Under the pieces are notes generated by a model. That model saw nothing but the letters and a program-made list of their open reading frames with translations, searched no databases and was not told the origin of the DNA. 13,779 nt of DNA from JANOQP01 sp044227705 (GTDB lineage Bacteria; Bacteroidota; Bacteroidia; Chitinophagales; Saprospiraceae). Both the position numbers and the translations under genes were made by a program. The stretch covers positions 1-13,779 of the forward strand of contig JBGAWE010000125.1 in the NCBI GenBank assembly GCA_044227705.1, written 5' to 3'. Of the stretch, positions 7,001-13,747 are shown one piece after another; the first letter of the stretch is position 1, and every line of letters begins with the position of its first letter.

Positions 7001-9738
7001 ACCAAGAGGTGACCGTCGTGGTTCAAAACACAACGCTGCCTGTCGCCGCCGCCGCCGCCAGCGGGCAGGTCAACTGCAACAACCCGAGCGTCGTCCTCTC
7101 GGGGGCGGGAAGCTCGACCGGCCCCAATTTCACCTATGAGTGGACGACGACGAACGGAGACCTCGTCGGCCCGACCGACCAGATAAACTCGGCGGCCGGC
7201 TCGCCCGGCCTCTATCAAATCTTGGTGACGAACACCGTGAACGGCTGCACCGCCGTCAAGACGGTTCAGGTCAACGGCAACACCACGCCTCCGAACGCCA
7301 ACGCCTCGGTCAACGGGCAAATTGACTGCACGACCACGACCCTTTCCATCAGCGGCGCGGGCAGCTCGGTCGGCCCCAATTTCTCCTATCAATGGACGAC
7401 GATAGGCGGGGCCTTCGTCAGCGGGCAGACCACCCTCTCGCCCATCGTGAAAGCGGGCGGCACCTATATCTTGTTGATTACCAACAATTCCAACGGCTGC
7501 ACGGCCGAGACCACCGTCGACGTGGTCGAGGACACGAACCACCCCGTCGCCATCATCTACCCGCCCGACGAACTGAACTGTTTCAACACGACCGTCTCGC
7601 TCGACGCGACGGGTTCGACGGTCTACGGCAGCGGCAACTTCCAGTGGTCGACCGTCGCACCGGGCCATATCGTCTCAGGGCAGGGGACACAAAACCTCAT
7701 CGTCGACAAGGCCGGGACCTATACTTTGAAAATCACGGATACGGTGAACGGCTGCACCGACGTCACCTCCATCGTCGTCGTGCTGAACAACACGCCGCCC
7801 AACGCCGACGCCGGGCCGAACGGGACGCTCACCTGCCCAAGCCCCAATTTCGGGCTGGGCGGAAACTCCTCCACCGGGCCGAACTTCTCCTATTATTGGG
7901 ACACCACGAACGGCAGCATCCTCGGCCCGAGCGACCAGCCGACGGCCATCGCGGAGGCGGCGGGGACGTACACCCTCGTCATCATCAACAACGACAACGG
8001 CTGCTCGGACTCCGACGACGTCGTGGTGACCTCCAACATCGTCGCCCCTGCCGTGCAGGCCGGTCCGAACGGCACCATCACCTGCTCGGCGCCGCAAGTC
8101 ATTTTGAACGGCACCGGCTCGGCGACCGGCCCGCAAATCACCTATCAATGGACGGCCTCGGGCGGCGGCGTGATTTTCAGCGGCGCAAACACGCTCATGC
8201 CGGTCATCACCGCGCCGGGCACCTTCACGCTCGTCGTGACGAACAACCTCAACGGTTGCACCGCCTCCGACCAGGCGGGCGTGGTGGCGAACACCGCTTT
8301 GCCGACGGCCGTCGCGGTCGGCAGCGGCATCATTTCTTGTGCAAACAAGACCGTCAACCTTGACGGCACCGGAAGCTCGACCGGGGCCAATTTCCTCTAT
8401 GAATGGCAGACGACGGACGGCAACGTCCAGTCCGGCGGCCAGACGCTCAACGCCGTCGTCAGCGAGGCCGGGACGTACACCCTCGTCGTGACGAACACCA
8501 CGAACGGCTGCACGGCCACCGCCTCCGTCGTCGTCCAACAGGACGCATCGGTGCCGAACGCGACGGCCATCCCGCCGGGCGACCTCAACTGCTCGGTCGA
8601 CAGCCTGCAGATCAACGCCTCGGGCAGCTCGTCGGGCGCGGGCTTCTCGTTCGTCTGGACGACGGACGTGGGGCACTTCGTCAGCGGGCAGAACACCCTC
8701 CAGCCGTGGGTCAACCAGCCGGGCAACTACATTCTGACGGTGACCAATTTGAACTCAAATTGCACGGCCACCTCGACCGTCTTCATCGACCAAAACGTGC
8801 AACTGCCGCCAGCCGACGCAGGGCAGCCGGAAACGTTGACCTGTCTCGTCGACACGCTGGAAATCGGCTTCTCCATCCCGCCGACCGACCCGAACCTGAC
8901 CTATGCATGGTCCACAGCGGGCGGCAATTTCGTCAGCGGCCAGGCCGGCACAAACCCGAAAATCAACAAGCCGGGAACGTACACCCTCGTCGTGACAAAT
9001 CCCATAAACCATTGTAAATCAATGGCTTCGGTCGTCATTTCACAGGACATCGTGAACCCGACGGTCGTCGTCGCGCCCGGCGGCGTTTTGACCTGCACGA
9101 CCACCTCGCTCACCCTTTCGAGCGCGGGAAGCTCCGTCGGCGCGAACTTCAACTACAACTGGACGGCCGGCAACGGCGGCTCCATCCAGTCGGGCGGCTC
9201 GGGGTCGTCGCCCGTCGTGACTGCCGCTGGTGACTACACTTTGGAGATAACGAACACCGTCAACGGCTGCACCGCGACCGGTTCGGCGACCGTCACGCAG
9301 GACGCGAACGTGCCGATTGCTACGGCTGCGATGCCCAGCCTGTTGACCTGTAAAACGACGGAAATCACCCTTGACGGAACCGGCTCGACGACCGGCCCGA
9401 CGCTCACCTACCTCTGGACGACCGTCGACGGCAGCATCAAATCCGGCTCGACTACGCTCAAACCCGTCGTGACAAAGCCGGGGACTTATGTCCTCAAAGT
9501 GAAAAACACGGCCAACAACTGCGAGGCGACTTTCACCGTCAATGTCAACCAAGACTTGACCGCGCCGACCGTCGAGGCCGGCCCGTCGTCGACCATCGAC
9601 ACTCTCGCCGCTGTCTTGGACGGCACGGCCAGCATCGGCTCGGAATACAACTACCTGTGGACGACGGCGAACGGGAAAATCGAGTCGGGCGAGACGACTT
9701 TGAACCCGCCGTCTCCAAAGCGGGACATAAACTATTGA
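4018..9738 (+). CDS. Giant T9SS-exported Ig-like repeat surface protein, N-terminal part (frame breaks near 9709)
   Basis: 1906 residues from the ATG at 4018, chosen because it starts a classic signal peptide, MLSRLLTSLALLTICLHLRAQ, with cleavage expected after about residue 21. In order: a Cys-rich domain (about 22-160, 11 Cys) containing FCGTIENDQWFGFIAG and YFLLIDGYAGDGC; two Ig/PKD-like stretches (about 160-350); two SprB-type repeats (about 352-502) with LGAGTYTVTATSANGCTA and VGPGTYTVTVTDANNCTK; then, from residue 503, tandem Ig-like repeats of about 84 residues. Sixteen are complete and the seventeenth begins at 9556. Each complete repeat has one Cys near the start, a central Trp and one Cys in an NGC-like turn. 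The last ten codons before the TGA (9736-9738) are out of frame; true coding continues through 9709-10203 into the piece at 10231-12858. The product should be exported to the cell surface; adhesion or stalk function is inferred from architecture. No Shine-Dalgarno sequence is seen. Confidence 0.92.
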   Translation: MLSRLLTSLALLTICLHLRAQTPACNPPNAPPAPSCATACIYCNFINGYAGTTIGQTPSNVPNFCGTIENDQWFGFIAGATSATFSVTPSGCQNGDGIQIALYPACGANNIGCNGGCNNCGGVTQSITVNSMVVGNNYFLLIDGYAGDGCNFTVAVNPPAAVTAPQPGPPGAWTGPSVVCPGATVQYCIPINAATSAYQWTVPPDAFVNGQPGPGPITLTGATGRCANITFGPNPGPVQICVKPVNSCYQGTPTCKDITIATPPTANIGGSVNVCPSGPTQVTVPVTFTGTAPWSITYSIDGGPNVTVNNINANPYNLVVTANNSVSLIGVTGSGGCAGSANGTFTINHVPATIDGQPTNPPCGGSNTGSITVVPTQGNPPFTYAWTPAGLGNTSNPQNLGAGTYTVTATSANGCTATQTFTLTAPPVVNVTVSNPTTADCNNPTGGSATATGSGGTPPLTYLWSNSQSGPDLTGVGPGTYTVTVTDANNCTKTATVTVPGNFTPPTAVAAVNGQVNCTTPTSPLLGTGSSTGGNITYEWSTGDGLITGPTNTINSTAGLPGTYVILVTNTTNGCTASASVVMPGNLDPPNAQANALGQITCTTSSVTVSGAGSSSGPPGFTYQWNATPGVIQSGQTTLNPVVTAAGTYNLTVTNSSNGCTATASATVDADVQAPQPVILPPLQLNCINNTVDLDASSSPNVQGGATYNWTGPGIVSGLGGPTVTVNLPGSYALTITNPNGCTGTATVSVTQNITPPVAVANHNGVVSCTTPSVPLLGTGSSTGGNISYEWGTNNGQIDGPTDQINSSAGLPGTYSLTVTNNTNGCTAVASTTVAGGQDFPLVAAVANGQIDCLHSTVTLSGTGSSTGPNFTYLWTGPPPITGATTLNPTVSHGGTYTLVVTNTTNGCTADIQVSVDENLIAPHIVILPPEQLNCLNSTVILDASGSFYNVGATFTWTTTPPGNFVNGQNTLTPTVDKPGTYTLKITNFDNGCTDQEVTVVVQNTTLPVAAAAASGQVNCNNPSVVLSGAGSSTGPNFTYEWTTTNGDLVGPTDQINSAAGSPGLYQILVTNTVNGCTAVKTVQVNGNTTPPNANASVNGQIDCTTTTLSISGAGSSVGPNFSYQWTTIGGAFVSGQTTLSPIVKAGGTYILLITNNSNGCTAETTVDVVEDTNHPVAIIYPPDELNCFNTTVSLDATGSTVYGSGNFQWSTVAPGHIVSGQGTQNLIVDKAGTYTLKITDTVNGCTDVTSIVVVLNNTPPNADAGPNGTLTCPSPNFGLGGNSSTGPNFSYYWDTTNGSILGPSDQPTAIAEAAGTYTLVIINNDNGCSDSDDVVVTSNIVAPAVQAGPNGTITCSAPQVILNGTGSATGPQITYQWTASGGGVIFSGANTLMPVITAPGTFTLVVTNNLNGCTASDQAGVVANTALPTAVAVGSGIISCANKTVNLDGTGSSTGANFLYEWQTTDGNVQSGGQTLNAVVSEAGTYTLVVTNTTNGCTATASVVVQQDASVPNATAIPPGDLNCSVDSLQINASGSSSGAGFSFVWTTDVGHFVSGQNTLQPWVNQPGNYILTVTNLNSNCTATSTVFIDQNVQLPPADAGQPETLTCLVDTLEIGFSIPPTDPNLTYAWSTAGGNFVSGQAGTNPKINKPGTYTLVVTNPINHCKSMASVVISQDIVNPTVVVAPGGVLTCTTTSLTLSSAGSSVGANFNYNWTAGNGGSIQSGGSGSSPVVTAAGDYTLEITNTVNGCTATGSATVTQDANVPIATAAMPSLLTCKTTEITLDGTGSTTGPTLTYLWTTVDGSIKSGSTTLKPVVTKPGTYVLKVKNTANNCEATFTVNVNQDLTAPTVEAGPSSTIDTLAAVLDGTASIGSEYNYLWTTANGKIESGETTLNPPSPKRDINY
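5524..7788 (+). repeat. Higher-order repeat: three copies of a three-unit block (ABC x 3)
   Basis: Units 1-9 fall into blocks 5524-6276, 6277-7029 and 7030-7788 (753, 753 and 759 bp). Units 1, 4 and 7 share a 'GPTDQINS-AGLPGTY'-type loop (GPTNTINS, GPTDQINS, GPTDQINS). Units 2, 5 and 8 share NGQI(T/D)C and TTLxP. Units 3, 6 and 9 share a VILPPxQLNC-type opening (VILPPLQLNC, VILPPEQLNC, IIYPPDELNC). A weaker echo continues: unit 10 is A-like (GPSDQ), 11 is B-like and 13 is C-like (IPPGDLNC), with unit 12 inserted. This points to duplication of a three-repeat segment. Confidence 0.82.
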
Positions 9739-10203
9739 TAACCAACGTTGAAGCGGCACCTCCGACGACGTGCTGGTGATGAGGATGTGAACGCGCCGAC
9801 CGTCGCCATCGCGCAGGCCGCCACGTTGACCTGCAAGGTCTTGACCGTCCAGCTCAACGCCAGCGGCTCGACTTACCAACCGGGCGTTTTGATAACCTGG
9901 ACGCCGCCCGTCGCGGGGCCGCGTCTCCGGGCGACTCGACGCTCACGCCGACCGTCGCTTGCCAGCAGCTACGCACGAACCTCACCAACCCGACGAACGG
10001 CTGCTACGACGTGGCGACCGTCGCCGTCGCGCAGGACATCGTGGCCCCGACGGCCGACGCGGGTTCGCCGTATGTGCTCGATTGCAGCAACCTGACGCAG
10101 CCCATCGGCGGCAACGCGACCTCGGCCGGGCCGAACTTCACCTACCTCTGGACGGCCGGGCCTGGCGGGAACATCGCCTCCGGCAAAACCTCCGCAAGGC
10201 ACC
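9709..10203 (+). other. Frameshift cluster inside the giant gene (repeats 17-19)
   Basis: Coding sense continues through this stretch but jumps frames: frame 1 to 3 near 9709-9711 (VSKAG resumes), 3 to 2 near 9750-9753 (GTSDDVLVM), 2 to 1 near 9779-9782 (EDVNAPTVAIAQ), 1 to 3 near 9915-9918 (AASPGDSTLTPTV), 3 to 1 near 10190-10201 (TVNQPGDYTLLVTN). Two more places read best with three bases missing: 9722-9729 (AG-TYKLL) and 9955-9982, where VACQQLRTNLTN becomes VALPGSYALNLTN. Every change fits small losses, summing to 12 bases, so the original frame is restored. After repair, repeats 18 and 19 are each 85 residues, exactly normal, and repeat 17 is 79. Sequencing or assembly error in a repeat-rich gene is the simplest explanation; real gene decay is the alternative. 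Confidence 0.85.
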
Positions 10204-10230
10204 GTCAACCAGCCGGGCGACTACACCCTT

Positions 10231-12858
10231 TTGGTGACAAACACGACGAACGGCTGCACCGCCGAGGACCTCGTGACCATCGCACAGGACACCGTCAAGC
10301 CGTTCGCAATCGCCGGTGCGGGCATCGAATTGAACTGCCAAGTGCCTGATTATCAACTGAAATCGGCCGCACCGGTCGGGGCGAACTTCACCTACAAGTG
10401 GACAACGGCTGGCGGCTCGTTCAAGACGGCGACCGACATCTTGAAACCGACCGTCGACGCGCCGGGGACGTACACCCTCCTCGTGACGAACATCGCCAAC
10501 GGCTGCACAGCCACCGACCAAGTGGTCATCACGCAGGCAAACGACAAGCCGACAGTGGCCATCGCGCAGCCGATAGTCTTGACCTGCAAAATCAAGGACC
10601 AAATCCTCAACGGCGCGGGAAGCTCGGCCGGGCCAGAATTCTCCTACCTCTGGACGGCCTCGAACGGCGGCACCATCCTCGCCGACCCGACGACGCTCAA
10701 CCCGCAAATCGGCTCGACCGGCACCTATCAACTCGCCGTGACGAACACGACCACCCAGTGCACCGCCACGAAGTCGGTGACGGTCGTCGATGACGTGGTT
10801 CCGCCGACGGGCGACGCGGGGCCGACGAAGACGTTGACCTGCGCCGTCACCACCCTGCAGCTCACGGCGACGGGCGGCGGCTCGGCGCAAATCAGCTTCC
10901 TCTGGTCGACGGTGAGCGGCACGATTGTCTCCGGTGGCAACACCGCGACGGCGACCATCGGCTCGCCCGGTTGGTACAACGTGCTGATAACCAATGAGTT
11001 GAACGGCTGCACGACGACCGATTCGGTTGAAGTGAAAGCTGACGTGAACCTGCCGAACGCGGCCATCGCCCCGACGCTGACGCTCACCTGCAAGGTCAAA
11101 ACCGTGACCCTCGACGCGACCCTCGGCACGACCACCGGGCCGAACATGGCCTACACATGGTCGACGACGAACGGGAGTTTCGTCTCGAAATCAGGCCTCA
11201 CCGCCATTGTCGACCAGCCAGGCAGCTACCAGCTTTTGGTCGAGAACATCTCGACCGGTTGCAAGACAACGACCAGCGCGACCGTCCCACAGGACGTCCA
11301 ACTGCCGACGGCCGTCGCCGGTTCCGACCTGACGTTGACCTGCAGCTCGCCGACGTCCTCGCTCGACGGGACTGGCTCGAGCCCGGGGGCCAATTTCACC
11401 TACCTCTGGACAGCCTCGAACGGCGGCAACATCAAGACCGGCCCGACGACCCTCAACCCGACCATCGACAAGCCGGGGACTTACACGCTCGTCGTGACGA
11501 ACACGGTGAACGGCTGCACCAATTCCGACTCCGTGGTGGCCAGCCCCGACCAGACGGCACCGGTCGCCGTCATCGCGCAGCCGGAGGTTTTAACCTGTGT
11601 GAAAAAGACGGTAGCAGTCGATGCGGGCGGCTCCTCCTCGGGCAACCCGTACACGCTCGCGTGGACAACGGTCGGCGGAAATTTCACCACCGGACAGACG
11701 ACGTTGAAACCGTCGGTCGACAAGCCGGGAGCCTATAACTTGTTGATTACCAACACTTCCAACGGCTGCACGGCGACGGCGACGGCGAACGTCACACAGA
11801 ACATCCAGCCGCCTGTCATCGACGCGGGGCCGGGCTTCCAATTGACCTGCACGGTTTTGAAGGACAAGCTCACGGCCACGTCAAACCCGCCGCAAGTGAC
11901 CGCCTCGTGGACGACTTTGAACGGCAGCATCGTCGGCGGCTCGGCCACCTTGACGCCGACGGTGGATAAGCCGGGCCTCTATTCCCTCCTCGTCACCCGA
12001 ACCGACAACGGCTGCACTGCCGCCGACAACACGACCGTCACCGAGGAGACCAACAAGCCCTCGGGCGTGGAAGTCTCGGTCACGCTGCCGCGCTGCGACG
12101 GCGATGTGGGCAACATCACCTTTGACACCGTTACGGGCGGCATCAAGCCGATTCTCTACTCAATCAATGGAGGACAGAGCTATTTCACGGCCGCCGCTTT
12201 CAACAGCATCGACCCCGGCAACTACACCTTAATGGTCCAGGACGCGAACGGTTGCACCTACTCGGAGCCGCTCAACGTCCCCGCGCCGCTCGTGCCGACG
12301 GTGACGGCGCTGCCGGAAATCCAAATCGAGCTGGGCGATTCGCTCACCCTCGACGCGGACCTCGGCGGCTTCCCGCTCAACCTCGTAGACACGGTCGAAT
12401 GGTCGCCGCTCGACTATCTGAAATTCAAGTCGCTCACGCTGCCCGACCTCTTGCACCCGGAGGCGAAGCCGCTGAAAAGCACGCGCTACAAGCTACTCGT
12501 CACCAGCCTGCAAGGCTGCACGGGCGTGGCAACGACCTATGTGAAAGTGGACAAGACGCGCCACGTCTACATCCCGAACGCCATCTCGCCCTGGAACGGA
12601 GACGGGCAGAACGACGCGCTGGTCATCTTCGCCGACCCGAAGGCGGTACTCGAAATCGAGGCCTTCGAGGTCTTCGACCGCTGGGGCGATAAGGTCTGGT
12701 CCAAATACGGCTTCCAGCCCAACGACCCCGGCAACGGCTGGGGGGGCATCGTGCGGAGCCAGCGGCTCGACCCTGGGGTGTTCGTCTATTGGGCGCGCAT
12801 CAAGTTCATCGACGGGAAGGTGGAGCTTTACAAGGGGGACGTGACGCTCGTTCGATAG
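10231..12858 (+). CDS. Giant T9SS-exported Ig-like repeat surface protein, C-terminal part with type B sorting domain
   Basis: 875 residues, continuing the gene that starts at 4018; TTG 10231 is only the first possible start codon after the frameshifts and is not believed to be a true start. It holds the end of repeat 19, repeats 20-26 (to about residue 606), a SprB-like repeat (about 607-685: RCDGDVGNITF ... IDPGNYTLMVQDANGCTY), an Ig-like linker domain (about 691-777: IELGDSLTLDADLGG ... VEWSPLDYL) and the T9SS type B C-terminal domain (about 778-875). That domain shows VYIPNAISPWNGDGQND, FEVFDRWGDKVW, the GNGWGG turn, DPGVFVYWARIKF and the final YKGDVTLVR, as in the CHU_C / gliding-motility C-terminal family. 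Such domains send proteins through the outer membrane by T9SS. A strong terminator follows 23 bp after the stop. Confidence 0.92.
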   Translation: MVTNTTNGCTAEDLVTIAQDTVKPFAIAGAGIELNCQVPDYQLKSAAPVGANFTYKWTTAGGSFKTATDILKPTVDAPGTYTLLVTNIANGCTATDQVVITQANDKPTVAIAQPIVLTCKIKDQILNGAGSSAGPEFSYLWTASNGGTILADPTTLNPQIGSTGTYQLAVTNTTTQCTATKSVTVVDDVVPPTGDAGPTKTLTCAVTTLQLTATGGGSAQISFLWSTVSGTIVSGGNTATATIGSPGWYNVLITNELNGCTTTDSVEVKADVNLPNAAIAPTLTLTCKVKTVTLDATLGTTTGPNMAYTWSTTNGSFVSKSGLTAIVDQPGSYQLLVENISTGCKTTTSATVPQDVQLPTAVAGSDLTLTCSSPTSSLDGTGSSPGANFTYLWTASNGGNIKTGPTTLNPTIDKPGTYTLVVTNTVNGCTNSDSVVASPDQTAPVAVIAQPEVLTCVKKTVAVDAGGSSSGNPYTLAWTTVGGNFTTGQTTLKPSVDKPGAYNLLITNTSNGCTATATANVTQNIQPPVIDAGPGFQLTCTVLKDKLTATSNPPQVTASWTTLNGSIVGGSATLTPTVDKPGLYSLLVTRTDNGCTAADNTTVTEETNKPSGVEVSVTLPRCDGDVGNITFDTVTGGIKPILYSINGGQSYFTAAAFNSIDPGNYTLMVQDANGCTYSEPLNVPAPLVPTVTALPEIQIELGDSLTLDADLGGFPLNLVDTVEWSPLDYLKFKSLTLPDLLHPEAKPLKSTRYKLLVTSLQGCTGVATTYVKVDKTRHVYIPNAISPWNGDGQNDALVIFADPKAVLEIEAFEVFDRWGDKVWSKYGFQPNDPGNGWGGIVRSQRLDPGVFVYWARIKFIDGKVELYKGDVTLVR

Positions 12859-12881
12859 CAGCAAACCCTTGCCAAGCGCAA

Positions 12882-12928
12882 CAAGGGCCAACCTTTTGAA
12901 AATCAAAGGGTTGGCTCTTGTTTTTTTT
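12882..12928 (+). terminator. Strong intrinsic (Rho-independent) terminator of the giant gene
   Basis: A 16-bp stem (12882-12897 with 12905-12920) with two G-U wobbles and no other mismatch, a 7-base loop (GAAAATC), directly followed by eight T (12921-12928). It begins 23 bp after the giant gene's stop codon and separates it from the response regulator gene. The opposite strand has no comparable T-run, so it should act in the + direction only. Confidence 0.92.
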
Positions 12929-12999
12929 GCCCACGCCCCCACTGCCAGCTCAAAAAAAATGACCCAATCAGGCCACCCCGTGCCAGCTTTGGCCTTATG

Positions 13000-13007
13000 T
13001 AGATTTG
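13000..13007 (+). promoter_or_regulatory. Bacteroidota-type -7 promoter box (TAGATTTG) of the response regulator gene
   Basis: TAGATTTG is an exact match to the TAnnTTTG element known for Bacteroidota housekeeping promoters. It lies 4 bases before the ATG at 13012, so transcription would begin at or next to the start codon. The usual partner box (TTTG or TTG about 20 bases upstream) is not seen at the right distance; a TTTG at 12988-12991 is only 8 bases away. It could be a chance match. Confidence 0.38.
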
Positions 13008-13011
13008 CCGC

Positions 13012-13677
13012 ATGGTCAAAGTTGTCATTTACGAGGACGACCCAAATTTCCGCAATTCGCTCTCCCAGTTCATCGCCGCCTCGGCGGGGCTGCAACTGGT
13101 CGGCGCGTTCGGCGACTGCCGCTCGACGGCCGAGCACGTCCGAATCCTCCAGCCCGACTTGGCGTTGATGGACCTCGACATGCCCCATGTCGGCGGCCTC
13201 GAGGGGATGGTCGCGGCAAAGGGGGCTGATGCCGCGCTCCGCGTCCTCATCCTCACTCACCACGATGACGACGAGAAAATCTTCGACGCCATCGTTTGCG
13301 GCGGGGCCGATGGCTACCTCTTAAAAAACGCCACGCCCGACAAAATCCGCGAGGCCATCTCCGACGTGATGGCAGGCGGCTCGGCCATGTCGCCGTTCAT
13401 CGCCAAAAGGGCGCTCGAGCTGATGCGGCCGCAGGTGAAAAGCCCTTTTCTCTCCTTTTTCAAAAAAGAAAGGCACGCTCCCGCCGACCCGCTCACCGAG
13501 GCCGAGCGGCGGGCCCTGTCGTGGCTGGCAAAGGGCCATTCCTATAAAATGGTCGCCTCCGAGCTGAACATCTCCATCAACACCGTCAAGAACCACCTCA
13601 AAAAGGTCTATCAAAAAATGCAGGTGCACAGCGCGCCAGAGGCGGTGGCAAAGGCCATCCGCGAGCAAATGGTCTGA
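13012..13677 (+). CDS. Response regulator transcription factor, NarL/FixJ (LuxR) family
   Basis: 221 residues, normal for the family. The receiver domain (about 1-125) has the acidic pair D9/D10 in YEDDP, the phospho-accepting D54 in LALMDLDMP, T82 in LILTHH and K105 in GYLLKN, so all the switch residues are present. After a linker rich in Phe and Lys (about 140-158) comes a LuxR-type helix-turn-helix (about 161-215): LTEAERRALSWLAKG, then ISINTVKNHLKKVYQKM as the DNA-recognition part. It should bind DNA after phosphorylation by a histidine kinase, usually cytoplasmic or membrane-bound in this group, but no kinase gene is in the window. Its targets are unknown. It is set apart from the giant gene by a terminator and seems to have its own promoter. 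The ATG at 13012 gives the standard VKVVIYEDD start. Confidence 0.95.
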   Translation: MVKVVIYEDDPNFRNSLSQFIAASAGLQLVGAFGDCRSTAEHVRILQPDLALMDLDMPHVGGLEGMVAAKGADAALRVLILTHHDDDEKIFDAIVCGGADGYLLKNATPDKIREAISDVMAGGSAMSPFIAKRALELMRPQVKSPFLSFFKKERHAPADPLTEAERRALSWLAKGHSYKMVASELNISINTVKNHLKKVYQKMQVHSAPEAVAKAIREQMV

Positions 13678-13727
13678 CAAGGCTTTTCCGAAACCAGTCT
13701 GCTAACAATTTCCGCCCGTCGGGGCAT

Positions 13728-13747
13728 GGAGGCCGGAACCGGCCTCC
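13728..13747. repeat. Perfect GC-rich hairpin downstream of the response regulator
   Basis: GGAGGCCGG-AA-CCGGCCTCC is a perfect 9-bp inverted repeat starting 51 bp after the response regulator stop. There is no T-run after it, so it is not a standard intrinsic terminator; it may be an mRNA-stabilising hairpin, a Rho-assisted end or a dispersed palindrome. The rest of 13678-13779 shows nothing else that I can support. Confidence 0.6.

Larger units (their letters stand above)
5524..12048 (+). repeat. 26 tandem Ig-like protein repeats, about 251 bp each
   Basis: Counting from the motif 'x-x-P-P/A' that opens each unit (FTPPTAV, LDPPNAQ, VQAPQPV ...) gives 26 units of about 79-85 residues (mean near 84). 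Each unit runs: P-x-A opening, Cys in an LTC/LNC/VNC strand, GTGSSTGP-like loop, aromatic-x-W strand, FVSGQTTLNP-like loop, PGTYTLVVTN strand, NGC turn, and a hydrophobic strand ending in D or N. In unit 1 the two Cys are 57 residues apart with the Trp between them, the layout of an immunoglobulin-type sandwich with one disulfide. All 26 units keep the Trp; 25 keep both Cys. Unit starts include 6277 (4), 7030 (7), 7789 (10), 8545 (13), 8797 (14), 9556 (17), 9787 (18), 10038 (19), 10291 (20). Confidence 0.93.

Noticed and set aside
4030..9879. Several antisense open frames of up to 344 codons opposite the giant gene
   Set aside because: They are repetitive in step with the Ig-like array (Val/Asp/Gly/Arg patterns) and are shadows of it.
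9748..10095. Separate small gene of 115 codons between the two large pieces
   Set aside because: Its first half is repeat 18 of the giant protein in frame 1; its second half is the wrong frame of repeats 18-19. It is a frameshift product.
5524..12048. CRISPR array or DNA satellite
   Set aside because: The roughly 251-bp period encodes protein domains with codon-level divergence and no short identical repeats with unique spacers.
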